Assembly (NCBI GenBank): GCA_036971475.1
Contig: JBAIZL010000001.1
Coordinates: 75,238,271-75,302,270 of the forward strand
Origin: Prosapia bicincta
Taxonomy: Eukaryota > Arthropoda > Insecta > Hemiptera > Cercopidae
DNA: 64,000 bases
Direction: 5' to 3'
How positions within the stretch are numbered: the first letter of the stretch is position 1; every line of letters begins with the position of its first letter. Positions 10,968 to 23,400 of the stretch are shown here, piece after piece. A model generated the notes under the pieces. The model searched no databases and was not told where the DNA came from. It was given only the letters and a program-made list of their open reading frames with translations. The position numbers were made by a program, and so were the translations under genes.

Positions 10968-13900
10968 GTAAGTCAACAGCTATCCAACCGGTAAACATGG
11001 TAGCACCAACAGTACCCCAATCGGCTTCCAAATTGAATACCTTGTTTTGTATGTTTTCAGGACGGCCTTTACCAAAAGTGACGTGGTGGCAAGAGAACGC
11101 CCTGTTGGACGACACGTACGAAGCCATTTCTGACCACAGAGTCCGTAACATCCTACACTTCGGCCAGTTGGAGAGACACCACCTGCACACTGTGCTGACT
11201 TGCCAAGCGGTCAATAACAACCACATGGCCCCCATCTCTACTGCTGTCACGCTAGACATGAACCGTAAGTCAAGTTCTCTTACACTCACATACAAGTAAC
11301 GTTTAGAGATAAAATAATGGATGAGTTGCTACACGGTCGACAAAAGGGAAAGAAATTGTTAGGGATAGAGTTCAAATAAACTAAAGGCTGAAGGATATAG
11401 TGTAAGGATAGGTTTGGGGTGAAGGAATTGGCTATCTATGTAGGATGACAAATTACACAATTACTTAGGAGGACGACTAGGCTACGTTGACGGCGGATAT
11501 CGGAATATACGTGAGAGGAAACTGCACAACGCCCCAGAGAATCAACAATCTAGTGGAATACCTCACCCCACTAACCCACATTAGGCTACTGTGGCCTTAA
11601 GGTCAAAGGGGAAATAAAATAGTCATCAGCTGGAAATAGTCTACTACCAAAAAAAATAATTGTCATAAGACTTATATGTAGACCTATTTGAATCACATGA
11701 AGTTGGACTGAGGGTTATGGTCAACGTACTCAGAATGACTCTTATATACGACTACAATACTCATACTCATACACAATACACGACTACGATTCCCTTTCAC
11801 AGTATTCATACAGATATCTTTATTGTACTTTCAATGTCTAATCGAGCTTCATCGTGTTCCCCATATCTGATGAAGTTACTAGCGAAGGAAAATGTCTCGA
11901 TGCTGAATAACACAGGCAACGCGGAAAACTGACTGCTTTCCGATTTAGCGATTTTGCAGATGGGACTTTGGGGGTCGCTTATAACAGAGTAGTGTTTTCA
12001 ACCTACTTTTTTTTAACTTCCTTCAGGTGTAGATTAGGTTTAGGTGTAGATTAAACATGTAAAATGGACGTGAATGCCAAGTTGGCCTAGTGAGGTATGG
12101 CCGGAACGTAATTCACACTGAAACTTAAAATTTACTTGAAACAGCCAATTCCATTCCTAATTTCCACTATCGCTACACGGGAGCAGCACTCCGCAGCTCC
12201 GTCAAGTAATTATCTTATAACAGTATTTCGCTTATCTCTGAGTGAGCAGAACTTGACAAACCACTGTATCTATCTGTTTCTAATTAAAGTATTAAAATTT
12301 ATATATTTGCATCTGCAAACAATGTGAGACATGTCACCTATATAAGAAGAACTCGCGTAAATCAATTTAGAATAATTGTAAATTATTTCAATATTTAGTC
12401 GTCTTCATTAAATAGTCAACTTTGTAACTTAAGTGTTTTCAAAGAATCCTTAAGATTCATGCCATAAACGGCTTGTATAGATTCAATTTTAAAATTTTTT
12501 AGTGAACATTATTTTATTTAAAATGTTTTACAACTCACTAAGGTTGTTACTTTTGTAACGGTGTATCTGGTGCATGGTTGGGGGATATTCCAACTGTACG
12601 ACACCATAACAGTTTCATAAAGCCTTATTTAGTGTAATATTTCAACCTTTTAAATTATCCTAAGCAGATTTACTGAAGTAATTAAATTTTTTAGGGGCCT
12701 GATTAGACCCAAAACCACCAGTGAAAGGTTCTACAGACCTGCAAAGGTGACCTATTCCTTTTTCATTTAATTTAGCTATATTAAAACCATTGATTAACAG
12801 TAATTAATAATAAGACCCAAACATCTAACGAATAAAGCAATAAAAAAATATATTCAATATCTACAGTATATTCAAATAGCTACAGGAAACTGTCTAAAAG
12901 GTTTTATCATTTATTGAACCGAATAACTTAGCTAACTCCAGGTAGATGTTATATTAGTTATTCGTAAATTACAGTTCTTCATGTAGCTTACACCGTCCTC
13001 GGCCCAGGGAGGGTTACTATTTAAAATCCCGGAGAGGCGCTCTGAGATATGGCTCTTGTAAGTTGCTTTACTGAGAATTTAACCCATACGATTAGTCTCC
13101 TATGCTGCGTTTAGACATTTTGTTTTACTAAACCACCTTTCTCCAACTTTAAAGCTACTCCAAGTAGGGCCCTGGAGTAAATATCGGATTGAATAATGTT
13201 TTTCCTAAAGATCGAGGTTTTCTAAGCAAGTAATTCTTCTGGAAAAGGCATCATGAAACACGCCTAGAGGTAGACGATTGGACTCATGTTATTAGCAAAT
13301 GTAGAAGATTAGACTCACGGGGCGTAAAACTTAACTCACGGGGTATAAAAAAACGCTACGTATTTCAAGCAAAGTTTTACCGCTGATTTTAACTATGCAA
13401 AATAACCAGTAAGAATTTAATGTGAACGTTATTTAGAGACATTTCGAAGGGAGTAGACTGACGCAATCATTAAATAACTTTGATGCTACGAAAGCGTTTC
13501 GTCGTTTTGTTTAACGTAGAAGGATTTCCGGAAGTATTGATTCGTGTTGGCCATGTGTTGCGTTGCCAATATGTGGCATATTTTTAACACACATCCCGGC
13601 AGTGTTCCCAAAGAACTGTAAATAAACACCAATTGTAGTCGCCTTTGAGGACAGGGAATGATGACTCTGTTTATTGAGTCTTTGTTCTTTATTGCTTCAC
13701 TCGCCCTGAACAACTGCTCCAAATTTACAGCTAAAGAAAGGGGAGTAAATGAAGTGTTGAAAGAGTACAACTGGAACTGGGCTTCGGATGATTTATACGT
13801 GTTTAACGAAGAGTGGAAATTTATTGCTGCAGATAGGTCTCGTGATTCAGAGAATCGAGGGACTTGGTGATCAAAGGAAACGCTTTACGCTACAATTTTA

Positions 13901-16900
13901 TTGTAACGTAAAGGTGTCATATTTGAGCAGCTTAGAAACAAAATGCTGGTAGACTTACTCTCTTTTGGGGACCATATGGAGGTGTCTACCAGTTACAACT
14001 CCGTGTACGAGGAAAAATGGATAAAATAAAAAGAAGACATACTGATCTTCGTTACTGGCAGAAGGATAATATTATGACTTGTGAAAGGAAGACAACTATT
14101 TGAAGCAAACCTACTCTTTTTCGGGGTCGTGTAGAGATGCCCGACTTCTACCTACTTATAGGGATTTCTACACTAATTAAATAAATTACTTACAGTCCGA
14201 TTTTATGTGCTATTTACAACATTATTCTCGTGCAAATTACTTATTATTGCTTTCTTTTTTTTCTTAAAGTAAAAAACACGAAGTATACAATCGTAAAACT
14301 GATAAATTTCCCACGTTCTAGACGGGAATCCAAAAGGTTTGTAAATATTTGTAGATATAACGTCGGCAGAGCAAATTCGACCGTTCCCGTAAAACTTGTT
14401 CAGAACTCAGACAATGGTTTGGGCAGTAAGACCAGTTTCCTTCATATATAACGGCACTAAGTAAATATCAATGAATTTCTTAAAATATTTGAAGAATGAT
14501 ATGATGAAGAATATATCATGAAAACCATTTCGAAACTTTAAGATAATTACTAACTTACTTTTGTACTGCTGAAACGTTCCTTCACAAAGCAGTTATTGTA
14601 GTTTACGTTCCATTAATGCATTTTAAACTAAAAAAAACTTAATAACCCTGTTATAAATCCTGAAAAACTTGTTGCAATCTTATAGAAGACTAATCAGAAG
14701 CCTCAAGTCCAACACACTTTGTCATGTTGTTAAGACTAGGATTTGATTTACGACTGATCAATAAAAGCCACTTTCAGTAAAAATACGACCCGTAGCTAGT
14801 TTTTTAAGCTAGTGAAATAATCTACAATGTTCAAAATATTTATGTTAAAAACAATGATTACATACCAGTTTGAACACATCTGTTATCAGTGACCATGCCT
14901 TTACAAATATTAACAAGGGAGAATAGTCCCAAGTCCCAAGTAAATACAAATAATTACTTTACTCATATAGGTTTTTGTATCTTCTAAGTGCGCATTATTT
15001 AGTAGCTTGTAAATAAAAATGTAGTCAATGTAGTTAGTGGTCTGAGTAACCTGGACATTTTATTGGCGGGATTTTTTGTTGAAACAAAGTTCTTGAAACC
15101 AGAATCTATGTTCACTCCACAACACTTAACGCCTATATTTGTTCCGAGAAATCCGGCGATACCAGCGTCCATCTATAACAACAAAAGAGGCCTATATTGG
15201 CTGCGACAAAGTTTTTCCAACAAACATAAATCTTCCACAAAATTTAAAGGGCTATATTTGCAGCGATAAAGCTTTTCCAACCAATACCATCTCCCACAAC
15301 ATTTGAGGCCTATGTTGGCCGTGACTAAGATTTGCAACCGACATCCATCTCCCACAACATTTGAGGGCTTTATTTGCTGCGACAAAGCTTTTCCAACCAA
15401 CAGCATCTCCCACAACATTTGAGGCCTGTATTGACTGCGTCAAAGCTTTCGCATCCAACATCAATCTCCCACAATATTTGAGGGCTATATTTGCTACGAT
15501 AAATCTTTTGCAACCAACATCCATCTCCCACAACATTTGAGGGCTTTATTTGCTGCGACAAAGATTTTCCAACCAACACCATCTCCCACAACATTTAAGG
15601 CCTATGTTGGCTGCGTCAAAGCTTTTGCATCCATCAATCTCCCACAATATTTGAGGGCTATATTTGCTACGACAAATCTTTTGCAACCAACATCCATCTC
15701 CCACAACATTTGAGGGCTATATTTGCTGAGACAAAGCGTTTCCAACCAACATTCATCTCCCACATCATTTAAGAGCTGTATTTCTTACGACAAAGTTTGT
15801 GTAACCAACATCCATCTTCCAACACATTTGAGAGCTATATTTGATACGACAAAGCTTTTCCAACCAACATTCATCTCCCACATCATTTATGAGCTGTATT
15901 TGCTCCGACATAGCTTTTCCAACCAACATCTATCTCCCACAACATTTAAGGGTTGTATTTCTTATGACTAAGTTTTCCAAAACATTTAAGAGATATATTT
16001 TTTGCTTTCAAGCTGGATCAGTTTTTATTCTATCCTATTTCCCCAAACATTTAAAGGCTATACTGTATTTGTTGCGACATACCGGAGGCAATTCACTTCC
16101 ATCTTCAACAACATTTGACGCCTATATTGTAGCGCACACAACATTAAACGAGAAAATCTTCCATATTTGTTACGAGAAAATCGCTGCAACCTACTACCAT
16201 CTCCCACAACATTTATCGACAAAATCGGCAAAGTCGACATTTGCAACAAAGTCGACGGGCTATTTCCAACATCAAAGGGCAATACAACATTTCATTGTTG
16301 GATACAGTCGCCGATACATTTCAGTATACAATTATCAAAGACTTAAAGTCTGTATTAAAATACGATAGAAACCTGTTTTGCTAAGCGAAAATCTTTACGT
16401 ACCTTATAGCTTTAGTTGCATACGTGCAAAGCTGGCGGGGTTGAAGTGGAAACCTTTCCCAAGAAATCCAAAGTTAATCGTAAATTGACCAACGATTTAA
16501 ATATATCGCTTATTTAAATCACTACTTATGACAGTGTACTTTATAGATTTCAAACACCTATTTTCATCGTTGGTTTAAGGAATGTAAAGATTTTGAGGTA
16601 TTTATCATAAGAAATATTTGTTTTGTATAGAATTATATTTAAAATAAAATTTGAAATGAATAAAATGGATATGAGTAAAATTTGTATTAAATTATAGTTG
16701 TGACTAACACGTTCTCATGCCCACCCTGAGTTGCTACAAAATTTAAATACAATAGAAACTAGCTATTTAGAGAGGGGTGAATAAAAGAATAGCAAATAAC
16801 TGGCGTACATAAAAAGTAAATATAAATTCTTTAAAAAAATACAAAATTAATGCTATTATAAATAAGGTTTATTGTCGACATTACATAATAGCGATATAAG

Positions 16901-19900
16901 CGCTCATGCGCATTTATCTTCCCATCACAGATACGCACAAAGTGCAGTTTACATTCAGGAAAATATTGTCACAGTACGAGTATAGTCAACTGTCGACTTG
17001 ATAACCGGAAGTTTCTGACCAATTATCCATTATCCATCTGTTAGTACTTCTATGGAGCTTCTGGTCAGCTGTTTCACATGGTGACAAAATATTAAAGCAC
17101 TGTAGTTTAATTTCTTCTACTAAATTTAGTTTATTATTTTAAACAGTACTAAGTAGTATTATGTGTTTGAGTTTATTGGTAATTGTTTCCTTTCTACACG
17201 TAATCGATACTAGCAAAACATTATATCTGGTTTCCAAACGGTCTTCAGGACGTGTTTGGACCAGTCCGCGAATTGGTCCGCGAAAGGACCAATTTTTTTT
17301 AGAAAGAGTTTATTTTGTCATTGGCGGATGTTGTATTTGCTTCCTGAGACTCATGTTCACCGTGTTGAGTCTATCAAAAATGTCTGCTAGACATGCTAAT
17401 CTTGACAACCATTCTTCATCACAGAACAAGTTATTCATGTCACTATTTTTTTTTTTCAGTTAAAACTATTAAACTTTTGACTTTAGTCCGAAAAGACGTG
17501 TGAAGTTCTTCTCATGAGATAACCAAATTTAAACTTGCCACCTATACCTTCACACATCAAGGAGAATAATCCTGAATTAGCCAATATGAAGTTAATATCT
17601 TTCACAGAATCTGATAAAACAGAGGTAAGATCTTCCAGCATGATTTTACTAGCTAATGCTTCCTGGTAGATTACTCAATGTGTACTTCAGCACTCAGGAG
17701 CAACTTTCTTCATTTTTGCTGCAAGTCTTGTCAATTTTCCTGGCATAGCTTCGGCCCCATCTGTGCATAAACCCATATACTTTGACCAAGGAATGGCTTT
17801 TTTGGCACATACTCAATCATGTTAAAAATAAGTTCCCCCGTGTTTACTTCAAGTGGTCTGCAGAACAGAAACTTCTATAACTTCTTCATTATAATCAAAT
17901 CGTACAAATACAAGTATCTGTGCCATGTTTCTTATGTCAGTGCTTTTGTCTATCTGAAGTCCAAAGTATGTGGATTCTTGAAGCTTTACACACACTTGTT
18001 CTTCAGTATTAGAAGACATACCGGCAATTCGTCTTTTAAGTTTTTTGACAGTAATATTTTTTTAATTTCTCTAGCTGCATTTTCTCCTAACACAGCATGG
18101 ACCACATCCACAGCGGTCGGTACTAAAAGGGTCTCACCTATTGTTTAAGGCTTTTCATCTTTTGTAAACATATAACTAGCGAGGTTTGAGGTTAGCAAGG
18201 TTATAACTAGCCTTTATTAAGTTAGTATTAGTATTTACAAAGCTTGTCATACATTGTTTTTCTTTCTTGAAAGAGTTAGATTTTCCTTTAAAAATTCCAA
18301 TCGGCTTACCAACCAAATCAGAGTGCTTTGTGTTTTGGTGGTGCCTCAGCAAAGGCTTCAGGCTTTGCTTCGAAAGCGTTTCGAAACAACGAACTTATTG
18401 AGGACCATTCATTGAGTGAGAATGTCTCTGTTTTCTGGGCCAAACTTTACAAAAGTAAGTAGCTCTCGTACTATATACGATCTATCTATACTATCTATAT
18501 ACGTTTAGCATACGGTTTAGGGCTTTTAACACTTTTCTTTGAAGTCCCAGGGTTTACCAGAAACCGTTTCATAGTATATTATGGAAGCACAACAAAATTA
18601 CACACAACAGTAGTGATGCTTAACACAACTTGGAGACTTTATATCTATCTGCCTAATCGCCATTGTTCTCTACGTTCTCCTTTATGTAAACGCTCACACT
18701 GCTGGATTCAAAGTGGCTATAGCGGCTCCAGTGGAGTGGAACAACAGGTGAGAGGAGATAGTCAGTGACCGGATAGGCGGAAGAGGTCACGTGAGGCTTA
18801 CCACCGCGTACCACTGGACTGGGAACTCCTGAACTAGAGCATCCTCCCTACAGTCTTCTTGCCGAGACGTCACGTCGGCTACATGACCTTGGTGGTAAAG
18901 CCAGTGGCGGTTTGTCCAAAAGGGCTCTGGGGCGCAGCCCTCCCAATTACAAAAATTAATTTTTAATTAATATTCATTTGTCTTAAATTAGGTTAAGAAG
19001 AGCTTAGAAATATTTAAGCAATGTTAAAACCATAAAATATTTAGCAGTTGACGCACGAAATTAGCCGCAAGCTCCGCGCGGGGCTCACAGCAGAGCGCCC
19101 CAGACTAGTGCATTGAGTGTGCGTGGAATAAGCTGAAACAGCCAAAACCGTGCGGTGACGTCATTCAACGCGCGTGTTACGGGTGGCCTGGGATGGAGTC
19201 TCGTAGTCATGCGCATGCGCTGAGAAATGACTAATCAGTGCTGCTACTACAATTCTATATGATTTAGGAAGCAGCATTGTAGGCTTATTTGTAATGTTCT
19301 CACAATGTTTCCATTTATAGATCAATTGATGCGCATACACAGTGGTCTAATATACTTTTAAAAGTAAAACTTGATTCACACTACTCGTTGAGTACTCTAG
19401 CATAGGCAATCACTTAACTACCCAACCTAGCAACATTTCGTAAATCACACCGTAATACGTCTATTAGTTATAGCAATGTTAATATATTAATCAATAAGTA
19501 TAACTTAATAAAAGTTGTAGGTGCTTAGAATGTAAAAGGAGTTAAATGGCTATCAAATTTCAAAATTGTCTCCACACCTCGTAAATCTAGGGAAACCCCT
19601 TGTCATGAGCCCCACCAATGTAATTGGGCAGGAGCCGCCACTGGGTAAAGCTGTACTACTTTCTAGGGTAGCGCATCGATAATCGAAGTTTTTGTATAGG
19701 CCTATCAATGATTTTTAATTATCGATGGGTTTTCTTGTATTTTCTACATAAAATTTCACTTGTACCATGAGAACTGTTGGAATGCCAGTGCATTTAGTAT
19801 TTGTTGAATGTCTCCTTTTATATTCGAAATATTTCCTTATACGATATTTTCTCATTAGTTTTAGTTTAGTCTATTATAGTAGTATTTAACTATTTTCTAG

Positions 19901-20435
19901 TCACATTAAACACCGGGAATTCGAATCTGTCCTGCGTATTAAAATTTCTACCACATCGACGTTTTCTTCAGTAAATTATAGGTTCTAAGCAACGTTAAAG
20001 TAATTACTAAAGTAATAAATTTATAAAGTACTAAGATTTTTTGACCGAAACATCAGTTTTTTTGAGTTATCGATATCGTTGTTATTATTTGTAAAATCGA
20101 CATTTTCCTTACGATGCACATCCCTTGGCATGTTCGAATTTCTCCCGCCTTTTTTTCAACCCGGATCCAGACCCTCAGAACCTGCTCGGCCTTCATGATA
20201 GCCATTCTCTACCGAACGCCCTGTGTCTCACATGTGCATGCCATTAGTATCCCTACCGCGAGTGATGGAAACGGGATTGATTGCCCATGTACCAAGATGA
20301 TAAGCTCTACCCATGGAGAATCAGGAGATAGGGAAATGAAACAATACGGTAAGTGTCGCACTAAGAGCGGATTAAAAAACCTGACAAGAAAGAAATCCAA
20401 CTATAAAAAACCCGGCAACCTACCGGGAAAACCAG

Positions 20436-20469
<34 letters not shown>

Positions 20470-23400
20470 GTTTTATATATATTACATGTTATGGTTAGAG
20501 TTAAACGGTCAGGAGGGCCGTGGCCGTTTGTGTTTGTCGTGGGTGGGGCCGTATCTACCTAGTATGTTAATGAGCGTGGATGTCGTACGTGCGTGGGCCT
20601 ATTTGTAGAACGATGCAAGTGTCGGAAGTGTTGTTTAATGAAAGGCATTTTCAAGTCAGTGTATTTAGGTGCCTTCGTGATTATTCGCAAAACCTTGTTT
20701 TGGAATAACTGGAATCTGCGTGTCAGTGAATTACTTACATGGCTCCAGGCGGGTGTGTAGCTTATTTGAGAACACATTGATACATATATCGTTGTAGCCG
20801 CCCGTAGTGAAAGCGGGCTCGTTCTGTTAAGCATAGGACATAGTTGTGATAGTCTAATTGTTCCTTTCTTGAATGTGTTGGTAGGGTCCACATCAGATGA
20901 GCTGGATTTTATATGCCATCGTGGTGCCGAGGTTAGTCTTTACCTCATTGGTCTGGTAGGACAGGGTACAGAAGAAAACAAGTAGTAGGGTGCTGGACCG
21001 CGTGCATGGGCTCTTCCTTAGAGATATACAGCCATGAGGAGGAGCACCCCATGGGCGGTCAAGAGGGTTATGCTGGGGGTTCCATCCTTGAGTCTTCGAG
21101 TCAGGATGAAGGCAATGAAAACTGCATACCAGATAGGTTGTACTGGGCTTTGGAAGTCAAGTATCAAACGACATAAACAGCTTTGGATAATGCACTGAAT
21201 GCATGTAATGCACTGAATGAGCTTTGGATAGAACCTCTGTATAATACACTGTCTCTTTTAAAAGGAAAAAGGAATTATCCATATTCCTGAAAGTGAGGCA
21301 TGGGCAGCATATAGACCAAACATGGTGAAATCTGGTTCACGAATGGGTCCAAGATGAAGGACGAGGTGGGAGTTGGCTTTAGTAGACCAAGACACCAAGA
21401 CAGATTCGGTCTTTCCCTGGAAGATTTCAACCCTGTTTTCCAGGCAGAGGTGTTCGCGATCAAACTACATGCTGAGGAAATAATAGGGTCTGGCAAGAAG
21501 GGCAATGGCATCTGGATTTAGTCGGACAGTCCGGCAGCTCTGAAGGCTTTAGGTAAGGCTAGTGCCAGCTCTAAACTGTTGGCTGAGACTATAGTTTCAC
21601 TAGCAATCTGGGTAAGTATAAATCGCTCAACCTAACCTGGATTCCAGGACATTTTGGGTGGATAGGAAATGAGAGAGCGAAAGCCTTAGCAAAGCAAGGG
21701 TGTATAACTGAAGGACCGTTGCTGAGAGCAATGAGCATGCCACCTCAGGAGGGACGCAAGAGGGTCACTTCACATATAAATAGGTTTTTATTTTTATATT
21801 TGTTTTTGTTTTTAATTTTTTTGTTTGCCAATGAAAATTTGTTACGGTCTGGGCATTCAATTTTATATATTCCGCTATTAAGTGCGGGACACATTTTTCT
21901 GGTTGGTTTATTTTATTGGTTATGCTTACTTTATTTTGTATGTTATGTTAATATAACTATTTTTTAGTGTTTAGTTATTCCGTTTTAGTCGTATGCTGTA
22001 AATGTGAATGTGACCAATTTTTTTATTGTTTGTGGTTCATGTTTAGGTTGTTTTATTTAGTTAATATTTTTAGTTCTAATTTATCTATTGTTGTTTTATT
22101 GTATCCATTTTTCAAGCTTATGACATGTTATTGGTTTTTCTTTATCTTTTTCTTTCTTTTTATTGGTTTTCTTAACATTCTGTATAAGAGTGAGTTGTAA
22201 GCAGTTATTTTATGTTGTGGGCAGTGGTTAGAGTAGATGGGTAGATGTGTTTACTGTTTGTGTAAGTTTCCGGAAAATTGAGTATACAATGTTATTTATA
22301 CTTCTTGTTATTGTTAGGTCTAGATAGTTTATATGTAACATATGAATTAAACTAACCATCAACATATACTCTCAGCCAAGAAATGCTCACTTATCACGTA
22401 CTTTATGTTGCAGTGAAACCATTGTGGGTGAAACTAGAGGGAGAAAACCACCCTCTGTCAGCAGAGAGAAGTTATGAACTAATATGTACTGCTGTTGGAG
22501 CTCGACCTCTCCCAATTATATCCTGGTGGAAAGGCAGTATCCCCATGAGAAATGCTAAGGAAATAGTAAGTCAATATATTTTTATAGTTAAAAAAAACTA
22601 GAAAACAAATACTTAAACAGTTACACCATTTAAACATTCTTCATACTAAATGTGAATTTATAAAACAAAGGAAAACATCTAGAAATATATTGTGAGATTT
22701 GAATTATTATGCATGTTTCTGGTCAAGTTATTTTCACAAAGTGTTGATCAAAAGTGTTGATCATGTAAGTAGTTTGTTTTCCATTTTGGGCTAAAAAAGG
22801 ATTTTCTGAGCTTCAAAGAGGAATACATTACTTTGTATTATGTATTTCTTTGTGAAGTCATACATTTACAAATTCTTTGTATTATAGAATAGATAATTCC
22901 AATAAAACTTAATATTAACAAATTCTGATTTCAGACATCAAATGATGGAAACAAAACAACGAGCATTCTAAGGTTTGTGCCTACAATTGAAGACTCTGGT
23001 AAGTTCTTGAGCTGTCGTGCTGTCACCCCACTAATAACCGAGAGTGCACTTGAAGATGGTTGGAAGTTGAATATATACCGTGAGTTTAATTTCATACCAC
23101 CTATTACATCTTAAAATCATTCACAATTACCATATTTTTATATTACCATGTCTGCTGACAATAGCATTATATTTATATTACCAAGTCTGCTGACAATAGC
23201 ATTATATTTATATTACCATGTCTGCTGACAATAGCATTACATTCATATTACCATGTCTGCTGACCATAGTATTACATTCATATTACCATGTCTGCTGACA
23301 ATAGCATTACATTCATATTACCATGTCTGCTGACAATAGCATTACATTCATATTACTATGTCTGCTGACAATAGCATTACATTCATATTACCATGTCTGC

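Noticed and set aside
10840..11295. 151-codon minus-strand frame opposite exons a and b
   Set aside because: Antisense shadow of conserved Sidestep Ig2 coding sequence.
14566..14600. GAAACGTTC as another hammerhead 3' half
   Set aside because: No CUGANGA-like core or stem II upstream at a plausible distance.
21719..22200. Two hydrophobic frames as membrane proteins
   Set aside because: They come from a T-rich strand, which yields Phe/Leu codons by composition alone.
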